IMG/VR virus record: IMGVR_UViG_3300037540_000168
Span: 1-43,676 of that record
Origin: a virus
Length of the DNA: 43,676 nucleotides
Direction: 5' to 3' (one strand)
The position numbers and the translations under genes are program-made. Below are positions 1 to 8,597 of the stretch, in pieces. Numbering within the stretch: position 1 is the stretch's first letter; the number at the start of each line of letters is the position of its first letter. The notes beneath the pieces were generated by a model. It saw only the letters and a list, made by a program, of their open reading frames with translations. It was not told where the DNA came from and made no database searches.

Positions 1-1
1 T

Positions 2-124
2 GAAGTATCACTGACAGATACTTGGTCAAATAAAGATTTTATGTTTGAAAAAGATCCAAGTGATTCGGGTGATTGGACTCAGGCAAAAATAAATGCATGT
101 GAGTTTGGCATGGAGGTAGCATAA
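2..124 (+). CDS. C-terminal fragment of lectin-like phage structural protein (paralogue 1, 5' end off window)
   Basis: Forty codons and a TAA stop are visible in frame from position 2. The last residues (WTQAKINACEFGMEVA) match the end of the next gene almost exactly, so this is the tail of another member of the same paralogous family. The stop overlaps the next ATG (TAATG at 122-126). The next gene's ribosome binding site (GGAGG) lies inside these last codons. The N-terminal part lies outside the window. Confidence 0.75.
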   Translation, partial: EVSLTDTWSNKDFMFEKDPSDSGDWTQAKINACEFGMEVA

Positions 125-1173
125 TGGCACTTTTACATATGGATGGGTTTGAGGGATATGGTAGAGAAGATGCTTATTCTTTTTGGTCATCTACAAGTTA
201 TATTGAATCAGGAGCTACTATTGATCAAAGTGGCAGACGTGGTGGTTATTGTGTTAATTCTCCAAATTGGGTTAATAATAGTGAAGTATCTTTAACCTGG
301 AATAATCCTAATCCTTTTGATAATCAGGTAATAGTTGTCGGTTGTGCTTTTAAACATAATAGCATAGGTAATTATGGTAATTTTTTAAATATACTTAGTG
401 CGCAAGGTGAGACAGTAGGAAAGGTGTATATAAATAATACTGAAAAACTTTTTATTCAATATCAACCTTTTGGTACTGCTGACACACTCTTTACTACAAC
501 ACAATTAGATGCTAATACATGGTATTATTTAGAATTAAAAGCCAAAATGCATGGTAGTGAAGGAATTGTGCAATTTAGATTAAATGAAGAATTAATTGTT
601 GATCGTTCTGGTTTAGATACTGTTGCTTATAATTCTTCAGGAACGCAAATTGGAGGTGTACAATTTTCTTTTGCTATTTATGGTCGGTGGTGGCTTGATG
701 ATATTTATATACTTGATACTACTGGATCAAAAAATAATGATTTCTTAGGAGATATTCGTATCGATTCAATTTATCCAAGTGGAGTAGGAAATTATACAGA
801 TTTAACTCCTTCTGCTGGAAATAATTATGAATGCATTGATGAAATCAATATGGATAGTGCTGATTATGTTGAAGGAGCCAATGCTGGAGAAAAAGATTCT
901 TATGCCTATGCAGATGTTCCTACTGATTTAGATGATGCGGCTATTTATGGAATTCAATTAAGGAACCAAGTAATAAGAACAGCGGAATCAGATAATATAA
1001 AAGCGAAAGGATTTCTTAGAACCGGATCAACTGATTATGCAGAAACTACGGGGCAATCTTTATCAGATATATATAAAAGTAAAATAGTAGTATGGGAAGA
1101 TGATCCAAGTGATTCTAATATTTGGACTCAAGCTAAAATCAATGCTTGTGAATTTGGTATGGAGGTAGCATAA
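124..1173 (+). CDS. Lectin-like (concanavalin A/LamG-type) phage structural protein, paralogue 2
   Basis: 349 aa, no signal peptide or membrane segment. It begins with a short MDGF motif shared by its neighbours. Residues about 1-195 look like an all-beta jellyroll of the concanavalin A/LamG type, ending in WWLDDIYI. A second conserved part of about 150 aa follows (FLGDIRI, a YECIDE stretch, and a C-terminal WTQAKINACEFG). Such proteins in phages are usually virion surface or tail-associated, binding carbohydrate or a receptor; that role is inferred from family and context. The start is set by GGAGG about 8 nt upstream, and it is translationally coupled to the gene before it. It is more diverged from the next two copies than they are from each other. 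Confidence 0.65.
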   Translation: MALLHMDGFEGYGREDAYSFWSSTSYIESGATIDQSGRRGGYCVNSPNWVNNSEVSLTWNNPNPFDNQVIVVGCAFKHNSIGNYGNFLNILSAQGETVGKVYINNTEKLFIQYQPFGTADTLFTTTQLDANTWYYLELKAKMHGSEGIVQFRLNEELIVDRSGLDTVAYNSSGTQIGGVQFSFAIYGRWWLDDIYILDTTGSKNNDFLGDIRIDSIYPSGVGNYTDLTPSAGNNYECIDEINMDSADYVEGANAGEKDSYAYADVPTDLDDAAIYGIQLRNQVIRTAESDNIKAKGFLRTGSTDYAETTGQSLSDIYKSKIVVWEDDPSDSNIWTQAKINACEFGMEVA

Positions 1174-2180
1174 TGACACTTTTTTTTATGGATGGTTTTG
1201 ATCATTATTCTAATGCTCAAAAGTTTGAAAAGTCATTAGAATCTGAATTTATTTCTTCTTTTGATAGTAGTTATGGAAGATTTGGAACTGGAGGATTTAG
1301 ACTTACTTCATCAAATTATCATGGTACAATAAATTCAAAAATAAACAAATCGACAATATATCTTGGTATTGCTGTAAAAAAAACAGAAGGAGGAAGTCCA
1401 GCATATTCAAGCATTTATCCTTTTATAGAATTTTACGATGATTCCGATGTGATACAAGTAAAATTTCATGTAAATTCTACTTTTGGAATATCAATTTATG
1501 ATGCATCAGATTCTTTACTTGGTTCTTCTGCTGATGCTGTTTTTCCTGATATGAAATGGTTTTATTTAGAATGTAAAGTTACAATAAGTGATACTGTTGG
1601 AGAAGTAACTGTTAGAATAAATGGAACGCAGGTTTTAAATTTGACTTCTCAAGATACTAAAAATGGATCTGATTATATACGAAAAATTAGATTTAGGTGT
1701 GTAAATAATGGTAAAGATACCTATTTTGATGATATGTATATTGACGATGCACAATTTCATGGTGATTGTCGAATTAGAATCTTTATGCCTGATTCTGATG
1801 GTAACTCAGTAGACTTTACACGTTCTGGTGGATCAAATGATTATGAATGTGTGGATGAATCACCATCAAATGATGATACGGATTATATAGTTTCAGATAC
1901 ACTAAACCACAAATCAATCTTTGGTATTACCACTGGTGCATTGGGAACAGTCAAAGCTATCCAGGTGAATAATCATTGTCGAATTGATGAAGCGGGAACC
2001 AGAAAAATTACTCCGATAATACGATCTAATTCTACTGATTATCAAGGAACTGAAACAGAAGATATTACTGCTGATTATTTATTTGAATCAGAAATCTTTG
2101 AAACAGATCCCGATGATTCTAATCCCTGGACTCAAACGAAATTGGAAGCAGCAGAGTTTGGTTTAGAAATAACAACCTAA
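1173..2180 (+). CDS. Lectin-like phage structural protein, paralogue 3
   Basis: 335 aa, same plan as the preceding gene: N-terminal MDGFDHY, a beta-rich jellyroll-like half ending DDMYIDDAQFHGDCRIR, and a C-terminal half ending WTQTKLEAAEFGLEITT. The ATG overlaps the stop of the upstream gene (TAATG), with GGAGG encoded by that gene's last codons. From about residue 190 to the end it is nearly identical to the next gene, while the N-terminal halves differ much more. This suggests recent duplication or gene conversion with a variable N-terminal (possibly binding) half. A virion surface protein is the likeliest role. Confidence 0.65.
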   Translation: MTLFFMDGFDHYSNAQKFEKSLESEFISSFDSSYGRFGTGGFRLTSSNYHGTINSKINKSTIYLGIAVKKTEGGSPAYSSIYPFIEFYDDSDVIQVKFHVNSTFGISIYDASDSLLGSSADAVFPDMKWFYLECKVTISDTVGEVTVRINGTQVLNLTSQDTKNGSDYIRKIRFRCVNNGKDTYFDDMYIDDAQFHGDCRIRIFMPDSDGNSVDFTRSGGSNDYECVDESPSNDDTDYIVSDTLNHKSIFGITTGALGTVKAIQVNNHCRIDEAGTRKITPIIRSNSTDYQGTETEDITADYLFESEIFETDPDDSNPWTQTKLEAAEFGLEITT

Positions 2181-2202
2181 TAATTAGTTAGGAGATAAGG
2201 AT

Positions 2203-3210
2203 ATGGCACTTTTAATGATAGAAAGTTTTGATCATTTTACTCATAGTCAAGAAGGAGAAAGAGGTTGGTTAGGAGGCTGGAGTATAGTTATTGGTAGTGC
2301 TTATGCAAGATTTGGTGGTCAGGGTATGGTAGTTAGTGGAAATGATTATAAACGATATAAAGATATTGGAGTTAATAAAACTACTCTTTATTTTGGTATT
2401 GCATTTAAAAAAGATGGTAGTGGCACACCAACTTATCATGCTTCTTGGCCTCTTTTTATGTTTAAAGATGAATCAGATGTGATACAGGTAAAATTTCATG
2501 TAAATCCTAATTTTGGAATTAGTGTTTATGATGGAAGTAGTGCTTTACTTGGATCTACTTCTGATTTTATTATTCCTGAACAAAAATGGATTTATTTAGA
2601 AACAAAAGTAACTATTAGTGCTACGGTTGGTGTGGTTGAAGTTAGAGTAAATGGGGTGGAAGTAATTAATGAAACTGGATTAGATACAAAAAATGGATCA
2701 GATTATATGCGTTATATTAGCCTTGGTTGTGTGTATTCAAATTTCAATTCTCATTGGGATGATATTTATATTGACGATGCACAGTTTCATGGTGATTGTC
2801 GAATTAGAACCTTTATGCCTGATTCTATTTCATCAACCAATAATGATTTTACAGCGTCAGCAGGAAATAAAGATGAATGTGTGGATGAAGCTCAAAGTAA
2901 TGATGATACTGATTACATAGTTTCAGATACATTAAACCACAAACAAACTTTTGGTATCACCACTGGTGCATTAGGAACAGTTATAGCTATTCAATTAAAT
3001 AATCATTGTCGAATTGATGAAGCTGGAACCAGAAAAATTAAACCAGTGATACGATCTAATTCAACTAATTACCAGGGAACAGAGACAGAAGATATTACTG
3101 CTGATTATTTATTTGAATCAGAAATCTTTGAAACAGATCCCGATGATTCAAATCCCTGGACTCAAACTAAATTAGAAGCAGCAGAGTTTGGTTTAGAAAT
3201 TACTACATAA
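2203..3210 (+). CDS. Lectin-like phage structural protein, paralogue 4
   Basis: 335 aa. It shares DDIYIDDAQFHGDCRIR and the C-terminal SEIFETDPDDSNPWTQTK segment with the upstream copy at close to identity. The N-terminal about 170 residues are clearly different (for example MIESFDHF instead of MDGFDHY). It is preceded by AGGAGATAAGGAT and separated from its neighbour by 22 nt, unlike the overlapping pairs upstream. Same inferred role: lectin-like decoration, tail or receptor-binding component. Confidence 0.65.
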   Translation: MALLMIESFDHFTHSQEGERGWLGGWSIVIGSAYARFGGQGMVVSGNDYKRYKDIGVNKTTLYFGIAFKKDGSGTPTYHASWPLFMFKDESDVIQVKFHVNPNFGISVYDGSSALLGSTSDFIIPEQKWIYLETKVTISATVGVVEVRVNGVEVINETGLDTKNGSDYMRYISLGCVYSNFNSHWDDIYIDDAQFHGDCRIRTFMPDSISSTNNDFTASAGNKDECVDEAQSNDDTDYIVSDTLNHKQTFGITTGALGTVIAIQLNNHCRIDEAGTRKIKPVIRSNSTNYQGTETEDITADYLFESEIFETDPDDSNPWTQTKLEAAEFGLEITT

Positions 3211-3220
3211 GGATTATACT

Positions 3221-4084
3221 ATGCGGTTAATTTTGAGTTGTGTTCACGATGTTAATTCGATTACTAATAAAGATCATTTACTTTTAATAGTTAATACAAA
3301 AACAAGAGAAATAGAATGGATACCATTAGAAGTCTCAAATCCTAATGATGTTTTCGGGTCTAAGGCTTTATGTATGTCAGGAGATTATTTGATGGTATCC
3401 TTGAAAACTAATAAAAAATTTGATAAGCTTTTGGTTATCGATGTGGTTACAAAAAGAAATCATCTAACTAATTGTATTAAATCAAAAAATATTCATGGTA
3501 TGGTTTCAGTTTTTCGTGGCAGGGTTTATGGAATTTCAACTGAAACAGATGTCATGAGTAATATTGTTTTAAGCCCTTCATCAAATAATATAATAAGAGA
3601 TGTCAAGCATTATACTTTTGATGGTGGGGGAAACGATACCTATCACATTACTTCTATTATTAATTGGAATCGTAGATGGTATGTTTCCTACTTTGGTAGA
3701 AATTGGAGAAAAGATTCTAAAAATGGATTAATTATTGAGTTATCTAAAAATAATAGAGTAGTTTATTCAAATATACATCAACCAAATTCTTTATTTTTTA
3801 ATCGTAATGATGAAATGTGTTTTTGTGAATCTGGTAAAGGATTATTTCATTACGGTAGAAATATTATTTATGTAGGAGGTTATCCAAGAGGAGTTATTGA
3901 AGATCCTTATGAAAATGGTTATTGGATAGCTATGTCTGCTGATAGAGGAGATGTTCCTGCTAATTCTACACGATTAATTTTTATTAATGGTGAAGGAGTA
4001 GTAGAAAATGAAATAGGTATTCCTCAAACATATGATATTTATAATATTGTTGAAGCTGAAGGTTATTTAAGCAAACTGCTATAG
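3221..4084 (+). CDS. Predicted beta-propeller protein (DUF4915/TIGR03032-like)
   Basis: 287 aa, soluble, no signal peptide. Short repeated beta units are visible throughout (blades starting near HLLLIVNTKTREIEWI, LMVSLKTN, IHGMVSVFRGRVYGIS, YHITSIINWNRRWYV, PNSLFFNRNDEMCFCESG). The run HQPNSLFFNRNDEMCFCESG followed by VGGYPRGVIEDPYENGYWIA resembles the conserved blade of the DUF4915/TIGR03032 propeller family, often found near glycan genes in bacteria. RBS AAGGATT before the ATG. It sits between the lectin array and a glycosyltransferase, so a link to glycan recognition or processing is plausible but inferred. Confidence 0.45.
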   Translation: MRLILSCVHDVNSITNKDHLLLIVNTKTREIEWIPLEVSNPNDVFGSKALCMSGDYLMVSLKTNKKFDKLLVIDVVTKRNHLTNCIKSKNIHGMVSVFRGRVYGISTETDVMSNIVLSPSSNNIIRDVKHYTFDGGGNDTYHITSIINWNRRWYVSYFGRNWRKDSKNGLIIELSKNNRVVYSNIHQPNSLFFNRNDEMCFCESGKGLFHYGRNIIYVGGYPRGVIEDPYENGYWIAMSADRGDVPANSTRLIFINGEGVVENEIGIPQTYDIYNIVEAEGYLSKLL

Positions 4085-4094
4085 TGGAGAATAA

Positions 4095-4928
4095 ATGAAA
4101 CCTATTGATAAGGTTAAAAAAATTGCTGGAAAATCATTATTTATTTTTGAACATGGATTAGGGGATTTAATTCTTTTTTTACCTGTATGGTATGAATTTT
4201 TAGAACAGGTAGGAATTAGATGCCTTCTTGGAGCAAGCAAAAAAAGACAATTTAATCTTATTAATAAAAGTATGGTAACTATTGACAAATCATTTGATAA
4301 GAGTCAATATGCATATATTTATAAAATATTATATCCAGATCCTAAAAATAGTCTTATCCCGATAGATATATCTGATGAACCTGCAAAACCTTACATCTGT
4401 GCTTTCTATGAATTAGGAATGAAGGAATTCACCTGGAAACCTTTTGTCATACCTAATAAATATAAGAATAAAAATTCAAAAAGAGTTGGGGTTCACTTGT
4501 TTGGTCATACTGGAATGGATAAAAAGTTCTGTCCAGTGGACGTGGCTGAAGAAATATGGGCCGAAATAATAAAAGCAGGGTATGAACCTTATGAATGTCA
4601 TATGACCCCAGGATTCGCAGATGAATACCCTGATTTTGTAGAAGCTGATTCAATGGAATGTCTTACTCCCGATTGTTCTTTGCGATATGATAAAGCTGAT
4701 CTTGAAAAAATGATTGAGGAAATAGGTAAATGTAAATTTTTTATTGGTGTTGATTCAGGCCCAATTTACCTTGCTTCAGCTTTATTGGGTACAGATTATA
4801 TTGTTGGTTTGGAGAATCAGAAGAAACATAATAATTTTTTACCAAAACATATAGTAACTGTTCCTGTTTTGAATTATAAATCAGGAGTTATTTTTAAACA
4901 AATTAAATCTATGGAAGGATGGTTATAA
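4095..4928 (+). CDS. GT9-like (heptosyltransferase-fold) glycosyltransferase
   Basis: 277 aa. The N-terminal GLGDLILFLPVWYEFLEQ matches the G-GD...P start of family 9 (ADP-heptose:LPS heptosyltransferase-like) enzymes. The C-terminal CKFFIGVDSGPIYLASALLG matches the family's DSGP-H-A motif with His changed to Tyr. The middle part (KRVGVHLFGHTGMDKKF) corresponds to the start of the nucleotide-sugar-binding domain. It may modify a virion protein or host surface glycan. Sugar and acceptor cannot be told from sequence. RBS GGAG lies 7 nt before the ATG. Confidence 0.55.
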   Translation: MKPIDKVKKIAGKSLFIFEHGLGDLILFLPVWYEFLEQVGIRCLLGASKKRQFNLINKSMVTIDKSFDKSQYAYIYKILYPDPKNSLIPIDISDEPAKPYICAFYELGMKEFTWKPFVIPNKYKNKNSKRVGVHLFGHTGMDKKFCPVDVAEEIWAEIIKAGYEPYECHMTPGFADEYPDFVEADSMECLTPDCSLRYDKADLEKMIEEIGKCKFFIGVDSGPIYLASALLGTDYIVGLENQKKHNNFLPKHIVTVPVLNYKSGVIFKQIKSMEGWL

Positions 4929-4951
4929 GTGCTTAAAAAGGAGATAAGCAT

Positions 4952-5395
4952 ATGAAAAAGACCGCTGTTTTATCTGCTATGCAAAAATCTGAGGATGTGG
5001 AAAAAGAAGAATGGGAAGGTGATGAGAGGAGAGAGACTAAACGTAGGTATACATTTGATCGGCGCACATTAGAAAGAAGAAAGAAATATTTATCTTCAAT
5101 TTTAATTCCAATTTTTATAGCATTGTTAGGTGGTGGTGTAATTTCCTGGGGAGCTTATGTAACTCATACTACTTATGGAATTTCTGCAAGATATGAGGAA
5201 ACTTTTACAACTCATATTGAAGATCAGAATAGGAATGAAAAGATAAATGATTATAGATTTGAAAATATGCAGAGAGATTATAATACGAAGATTATTCGAT
5301 TACATGATGATATGAATGATGGATTTAAAGAAATGCGATCTTCAAATAAAGATATTTATAATCTTCTTATTAAACGAGATAAAAAATATAGATAA
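4952..5395 (+). CDS. Single-pass membrane protein with basic N-terminus and C-terminal coiled coil
   Basis: 147 aa. The N-terminal third is highly charged with repeated Arg pairs (ERRETKRRYTFDRRTLERRKK). A single membrane segment follows (about residues 50-72, SSILIPIFIALLGGGVISWG), then a predicted helical or coiled-coil tail. The positive charge before the membrane segment suggests N-in/C-out topology. It ends 2 nt before the histidine kinase start, so the two are probably co-translated. It could be a lysis-related membrane protein (holin or XhlA-like in outline) or a partner of the kinase; I do not recognise the family. Strong RBS AAAAAGGAGATAAGCAT. Confidence 0.55.
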   Translation: MKKTAVLSAMQKSEDVEKEEWEGDERRETKRRYTFDRRTLERRKKYLSSILIPIFIALLGGGVISWGAYVTHTTYGISARYEETFTTHIEDQNRNEKINDYRFENMQRDYNTKIIRLHDDMNDGFKEMRSSNKDIYNLLIKRDKKYR

Positions 5396-5397
5396 TT

Positions 5398-7626
5398 ATG
5401 AAAAATTTTCATACTAAATTAATAAGTATAATGGTGGGTGTATCTCTCTTTGCTGGATTGATAACTTCTTCTTTTTTATATATACAGACAGTAAATAGTA
5501 GTGGAAATCATTTAAGAGACATGGCTTTGCATCTATCAAGATTAATTGATTCTGTTGTTGATTTTCAAAAGGATCATGCTATTTCAAAACACAGTGATAT
5601 TAAAGGAGATGTTACTGAGTTAATTAGGAAGGAAAGTTTAAATCAAATTAAACAAGCAAGAGGTAAATTAGAATTACAAGGAAATACTGAAATAACTATT
5701 GGTTATTTAGAAAATAATATGGTTAATTGGTTAACTCAATCATGGCAGGAGGTAGAAACATATAAGCCATTGCCAATGGGGGATGAATACGGAGTGCCTA
5801 TGCAATTGGCTTTAAATAAAAAAACAGGAATAGTTAAAGCTAAAGATTATAATGGAAGATTAGTGCTTGCAGCTTATACCTATATTTCATCGATTGATGT
5901 TGGACTTGTTACAAAAGTGTATTTGAGTAAAATCCGAATCGGATTTATTCAGGGAACATCTTTGGCTATGATTCCTGGATTTGTCATTGTTTTTTTTGGT
6001 GTATTAATTTTTAGAAGATTAATTAATCCTATTATAGATCAACTTGAAAAAGATAAAGAAGATTATAAAGAATTATTATTTAAAAAAGATAAAGCTCAAC
6101 AAGATCTTGTAGATAGTGAAAATCGTTTAAGAACTTTTTTCGATGCTGCTTTTGAAGGTACTGCTATTACTGAAGAAGGCAGATTTGTAGATGGTAATGA
6201 TAGTTTTATTAATATGTTTGGATATAAACGAGATGAAATGCTTGGTATGCGTGTTACAGATTTCGTTTATAGTGAAGATCAAGAGCTTGTTTTTAAAAAT
6301 ATTAAAGAAAATTACACAGATCCTTATGAACATAGGTGTGTTCATAAGGATGGCTCTATTCGTTATGTAGAAGTTCATGGCAAACAGATTGAGTATCGTG
6401 GTCGGTCTGTAAGAATTACTGCAATAAATGATATTACTGAACGTAAAAAATCTGAAGAAGAACTTGTTAGACTTAATAGGTATCAAAAACAAGTTTCTAA
6501 AATGGAAGCAATAGGCAGTTTTGCTAATGGTATTGCTCATGATTTTAATAATGCTTTACAACCTATAATTGGGAATTGTGATATTGTACTTCATGAAATG
6601 CATGATGGTGAAAGTTGTCATATACATCATAAAAATATAATGGCTATAATTTCAGCAGCAGAAGTTGCAGGTCTTCTTGTGCGTAGAATTCAATCTTTTG
6701 CTCGTAAAGAGGGAGAATTAGAAATATTAGTACCTTTGGATTTGCCTAATTGTATTAAAGAAGCTTTTAATTTTTTAAGATCTATGATTCCAAAATCAAT
6801 AGATATGGAATTAAATATAGATGAAAACATAGAGTTGGTAGAGGTAAGTGATGTTACTATTAAACAAATATTAATGAATTTATGTAAAAATTCTGCTCAA
6901 GCAATGTATGATGAAGAAGGAAGAATTATCATTGATGTATGTAATGAAAAAATTATAATAGAACGATATGGAATATCCAGAGGTAAATATGTTAGAATTG
7001 AAGTAGAGGATAATGGAAAAGGAATGCCTCCTGAAGTTGCAGATCATGCTTTTGATCCATATTTTACTACTAAAGAAGAAGGAGAAGGAACAGGAATAGG
7101 TTTATCGGTGGTGGATAGAATAGTAAGAAATTATGGAGGATATATTCGTTTGTATAGTGAGATTGAGGTAGGAACAAGAGTTGTGATTTATATTCCTGCT
7201 TATTTAAAAAATGGAAAAAAGGCAAGAGACTGTAGGATAGATAAAGTAGCACCTATGGGAAATAAAGAATCAATTCTTCTTGTGGATGATGAAGAAGCCA
7301 TAATAGAAGCGGTTGTTAAAATATTAGAATCTTTAAATTATAAAGTAACTCCTTTTGTTAGTAGTATGAGAGCATTGCGAGAATTTCAAACTAATCCAAT
7401 TAAATATGATGTGGTATTAACTGATTTGACAATGCCAGAAATGACAGGTTTAGTTTTAATAAAAGAAGTTAAAAAAATTAAACCTGAGATTAAAATTGTT
7501 CTTTGTTCGGGATTGGGCAGTAATGGGAAATTTGAATCAGATTTATATGATGATGTTATTGATGTATATATTAGAAAACCAATAACAAGACATGAATATG
7601 CAGAGGCTTTAAAGAAAATAATTTAA
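5398..7626 (+). CDS. Hybrid sensor histidine kinase (Cache-like sensor, PAS, HisKA, HATPase, receiver)
   Basis: 742 aa. Two membrane segments (about 8-28 and 185-207) enclose a periplasmic Cache-like sensor. A PAS domain follows (about 243-352), then a HisKA domain with the H-box at GIAHDFNNAL (phospho-acceptor His381), an ATPase domain with N-box (LMNLCKNSAQAM), G1 (DNGKGMP), F-box (DPYFTT) and G2 (GEGTGIGL), and a C-terminal receiver (622-742) with acidic pair D630/D631 and phospho-acceptor D676 (LTDLTMPEMTG). Every catalytic motif is present, so it is probably active. There is no HPt or DNA-binding output domain, so the phosphate would have to pass to a host protein or act inside the kinase. 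The HisKA/ATPase wording resembles Desulfobacterota kinases. No clear Shine-Dalgarno: probably coupled to the membrane protein 2 nt upstream. Base composition matches its neighbours. Confidence 0.93.
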   Translation: MKNFHTKLISIMVGVSLFAGLITSSFLYIQTVNSSGNHLRDMALHLSRLIDSVVDFQKDHAISKHSDIKGDVTELIRKESLNQIKQARGKLELQGNTEITIGYLENNMVNWLTQSWQEVETYKPLPMGDEYGVPMQLALNKKTGIVKAKDYNGRLVLAAYTYISSIDVGLVTKVYLSKIRIGFIQGTSLAMIPGFVIVFFGVLIFRRLINPIIDQLEKDKEDYKELLFKKDKAQQDLVDSENRLRTFFDAAFEGTAITEEGRFVDGNDSFINMFGYKRDEMLGMRVTDFVYSEDQELVFKNIKENYTDPYEHRCVHKDGSIRYVEVHGKQIEYRGRSVRITAINDITERKKSEEELVRLNRYQKQVSKMEAIGSFANGIAHDFNNALQPIIGNCDIVLHEMHDGESCHIHHKNIMAIISAAEVAGLLVRRIQSFARKEGELEILVPLDLPNCIKEAFNFLRSMIPKSIDMELNIDENIELVEVSDVTIKQILMNLCKNSAQAMYDEEGRIIIDVCNEKIIIERYGISRGKYVRIEVEDNGKGMPPEVADHAFDPYFTTKEEGEGTGIGLSVVDRIVRNYGGYIRLYSEIEVGTRVVIYIPAYLKNGKKARDCRIDKVAPMGNKESILLVDDEEAIIEAVVKILESLNYKVTPFVSSMRALREFQTNPIKYDVVLTDLTMPEMTGLVLIKEVKKIKPEIKIVLCSGLGSNGKFESDLYDDVIDVYIRKPITRHEYAEALKKII

Positions 7627-8597
7627 TTGATTTCCATAAATATATTTTTAAGTTCATTCCAACTTAAATCATTTGGATCTTTATCTTTGGGAAGAATTAT
7701 AAAATCAACATCCATAGGTACTTCATTTTTTATTCGACTGTAATCAAACCATGAATCAGCATCGAATATGACAATGACCCTTGATGGTTTACAATTGATT
7801 ATTCGTTGAATCTGAGCTTTTGAGATCATCTTAGCACAACCTGTTGTAATGGAGAATTTATTATTGTGCTTTATTCTTAAATAAGAATCAACTCTTATCA
7901 TATCTAAGAAGCCCTCAACTAATATAAGTGGTTTGCCTTTTTTAATTTCATCTTCACCATATATGTATTTGCCTAAATTTTCAGGGTTATGGTATCGTTT
8001 TGATAGTATTTGTCGGGCTTGCCATGTGACTATTTTATTACGGTAATAAATAGGAAAAATAATATAACCCTGATAACTACTATGAATTCCACCTAATCGC
8101 AGGTTGTATCGTTGTACATGCCATAAATAAAGTTTTCTTTCTTTAAAGAATTGTTTAATATATTTATTTCTTTTTAAAATTTTATTTGTTATTAAATAAG
8201 AATCCCAAGGAAAGGGATCTTTTAAAGGGGGTTTATAAGGGGTCTCTTTTCTCCCCATTTTTATAATGTCTTTAACTTTAGTGACAATATCATAATCTCC
8301 TTCATCTAATCTTTCTAAAAGAAATTCTTTTGCTTCATCAAATGTTTTTAAATTAGCAAAGTATTTGACAATATAAACTGTGTCCATTCCAAATTTACAT
8401 TTGAAACAAGTACCAAATTTCTTTTCCAGATGAATACCAAAGTGGTTACGGGCATCACCACATCCAGGACAGGTTGTACCAACATATCCTCTACCTATAT
8501 TTTTACCTTCAGGTACAGTATCCACTTGGTATTCATCTAAGAAAGCAGATAAATCAAATACATCAATTGCCTTTTGTAGTCGTGGATTTATTATCAT
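7623..8597 (-). CDS. DNA primase (zinc ribbon plus TOPRIM)
   Basis: 324 aa. It has an N-terminal zinc ribbon (Cys43, Cys46, Cys64, Cys67) as in DnaG and T7-type primases. A central RNA polymerase-like region follows, then a TOPRIM domain with the glutamate motif LILVEGFLDMIRVD and the DxD motif VIVIFDADSW. It makes RNA primers for lagging-strand synthesis, working with the separate DnaB-type helicase at 10703-12088. Its start overlaps the end of the methyltransferase gene upstream by 4 nt, and its stop overlaps that of the opposing kinase gene. Confidence 0.85.
   Translation of the reverse strand: MIINPRLQKAIDVFDLSAFLDEYQVDTVPEGKNIGRGYVGTTCPGCGDARNHFGIHLEKKFGTCFKCKFGMDTVYIVKYFANLKTFDEAKEFLLERLDEGDYDIVTKVKDIIKMGRKETPYKPPLKDPFPWDSYLITNKILKRNKYIKQFFKERKLYLWHVQRYNLRLGGIHSSYQGYIIFPIYYRNKIVTWQARQILSKRYHNPENLGKYIYGEDEIKKGKPLILVEGFLDMIRVDSYLRIKHNNKFSITTGCAKMISKAQIQRIINCKPSRVIVIFDADSWFDYSRIKNEVPMDVDFIILPKDKDPNDLSWNELKNIFMEIN

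Noticed and set aside
5398-7626. Window start being host chromosome rather than phage
   Set aside because: The kinase is joined by 2-4 nt spacing or overlap to genes on both sides and has the same base composition; lectin paralogues and coupling look phage-like. Chimeric assembly remains possible and is listed as a check.
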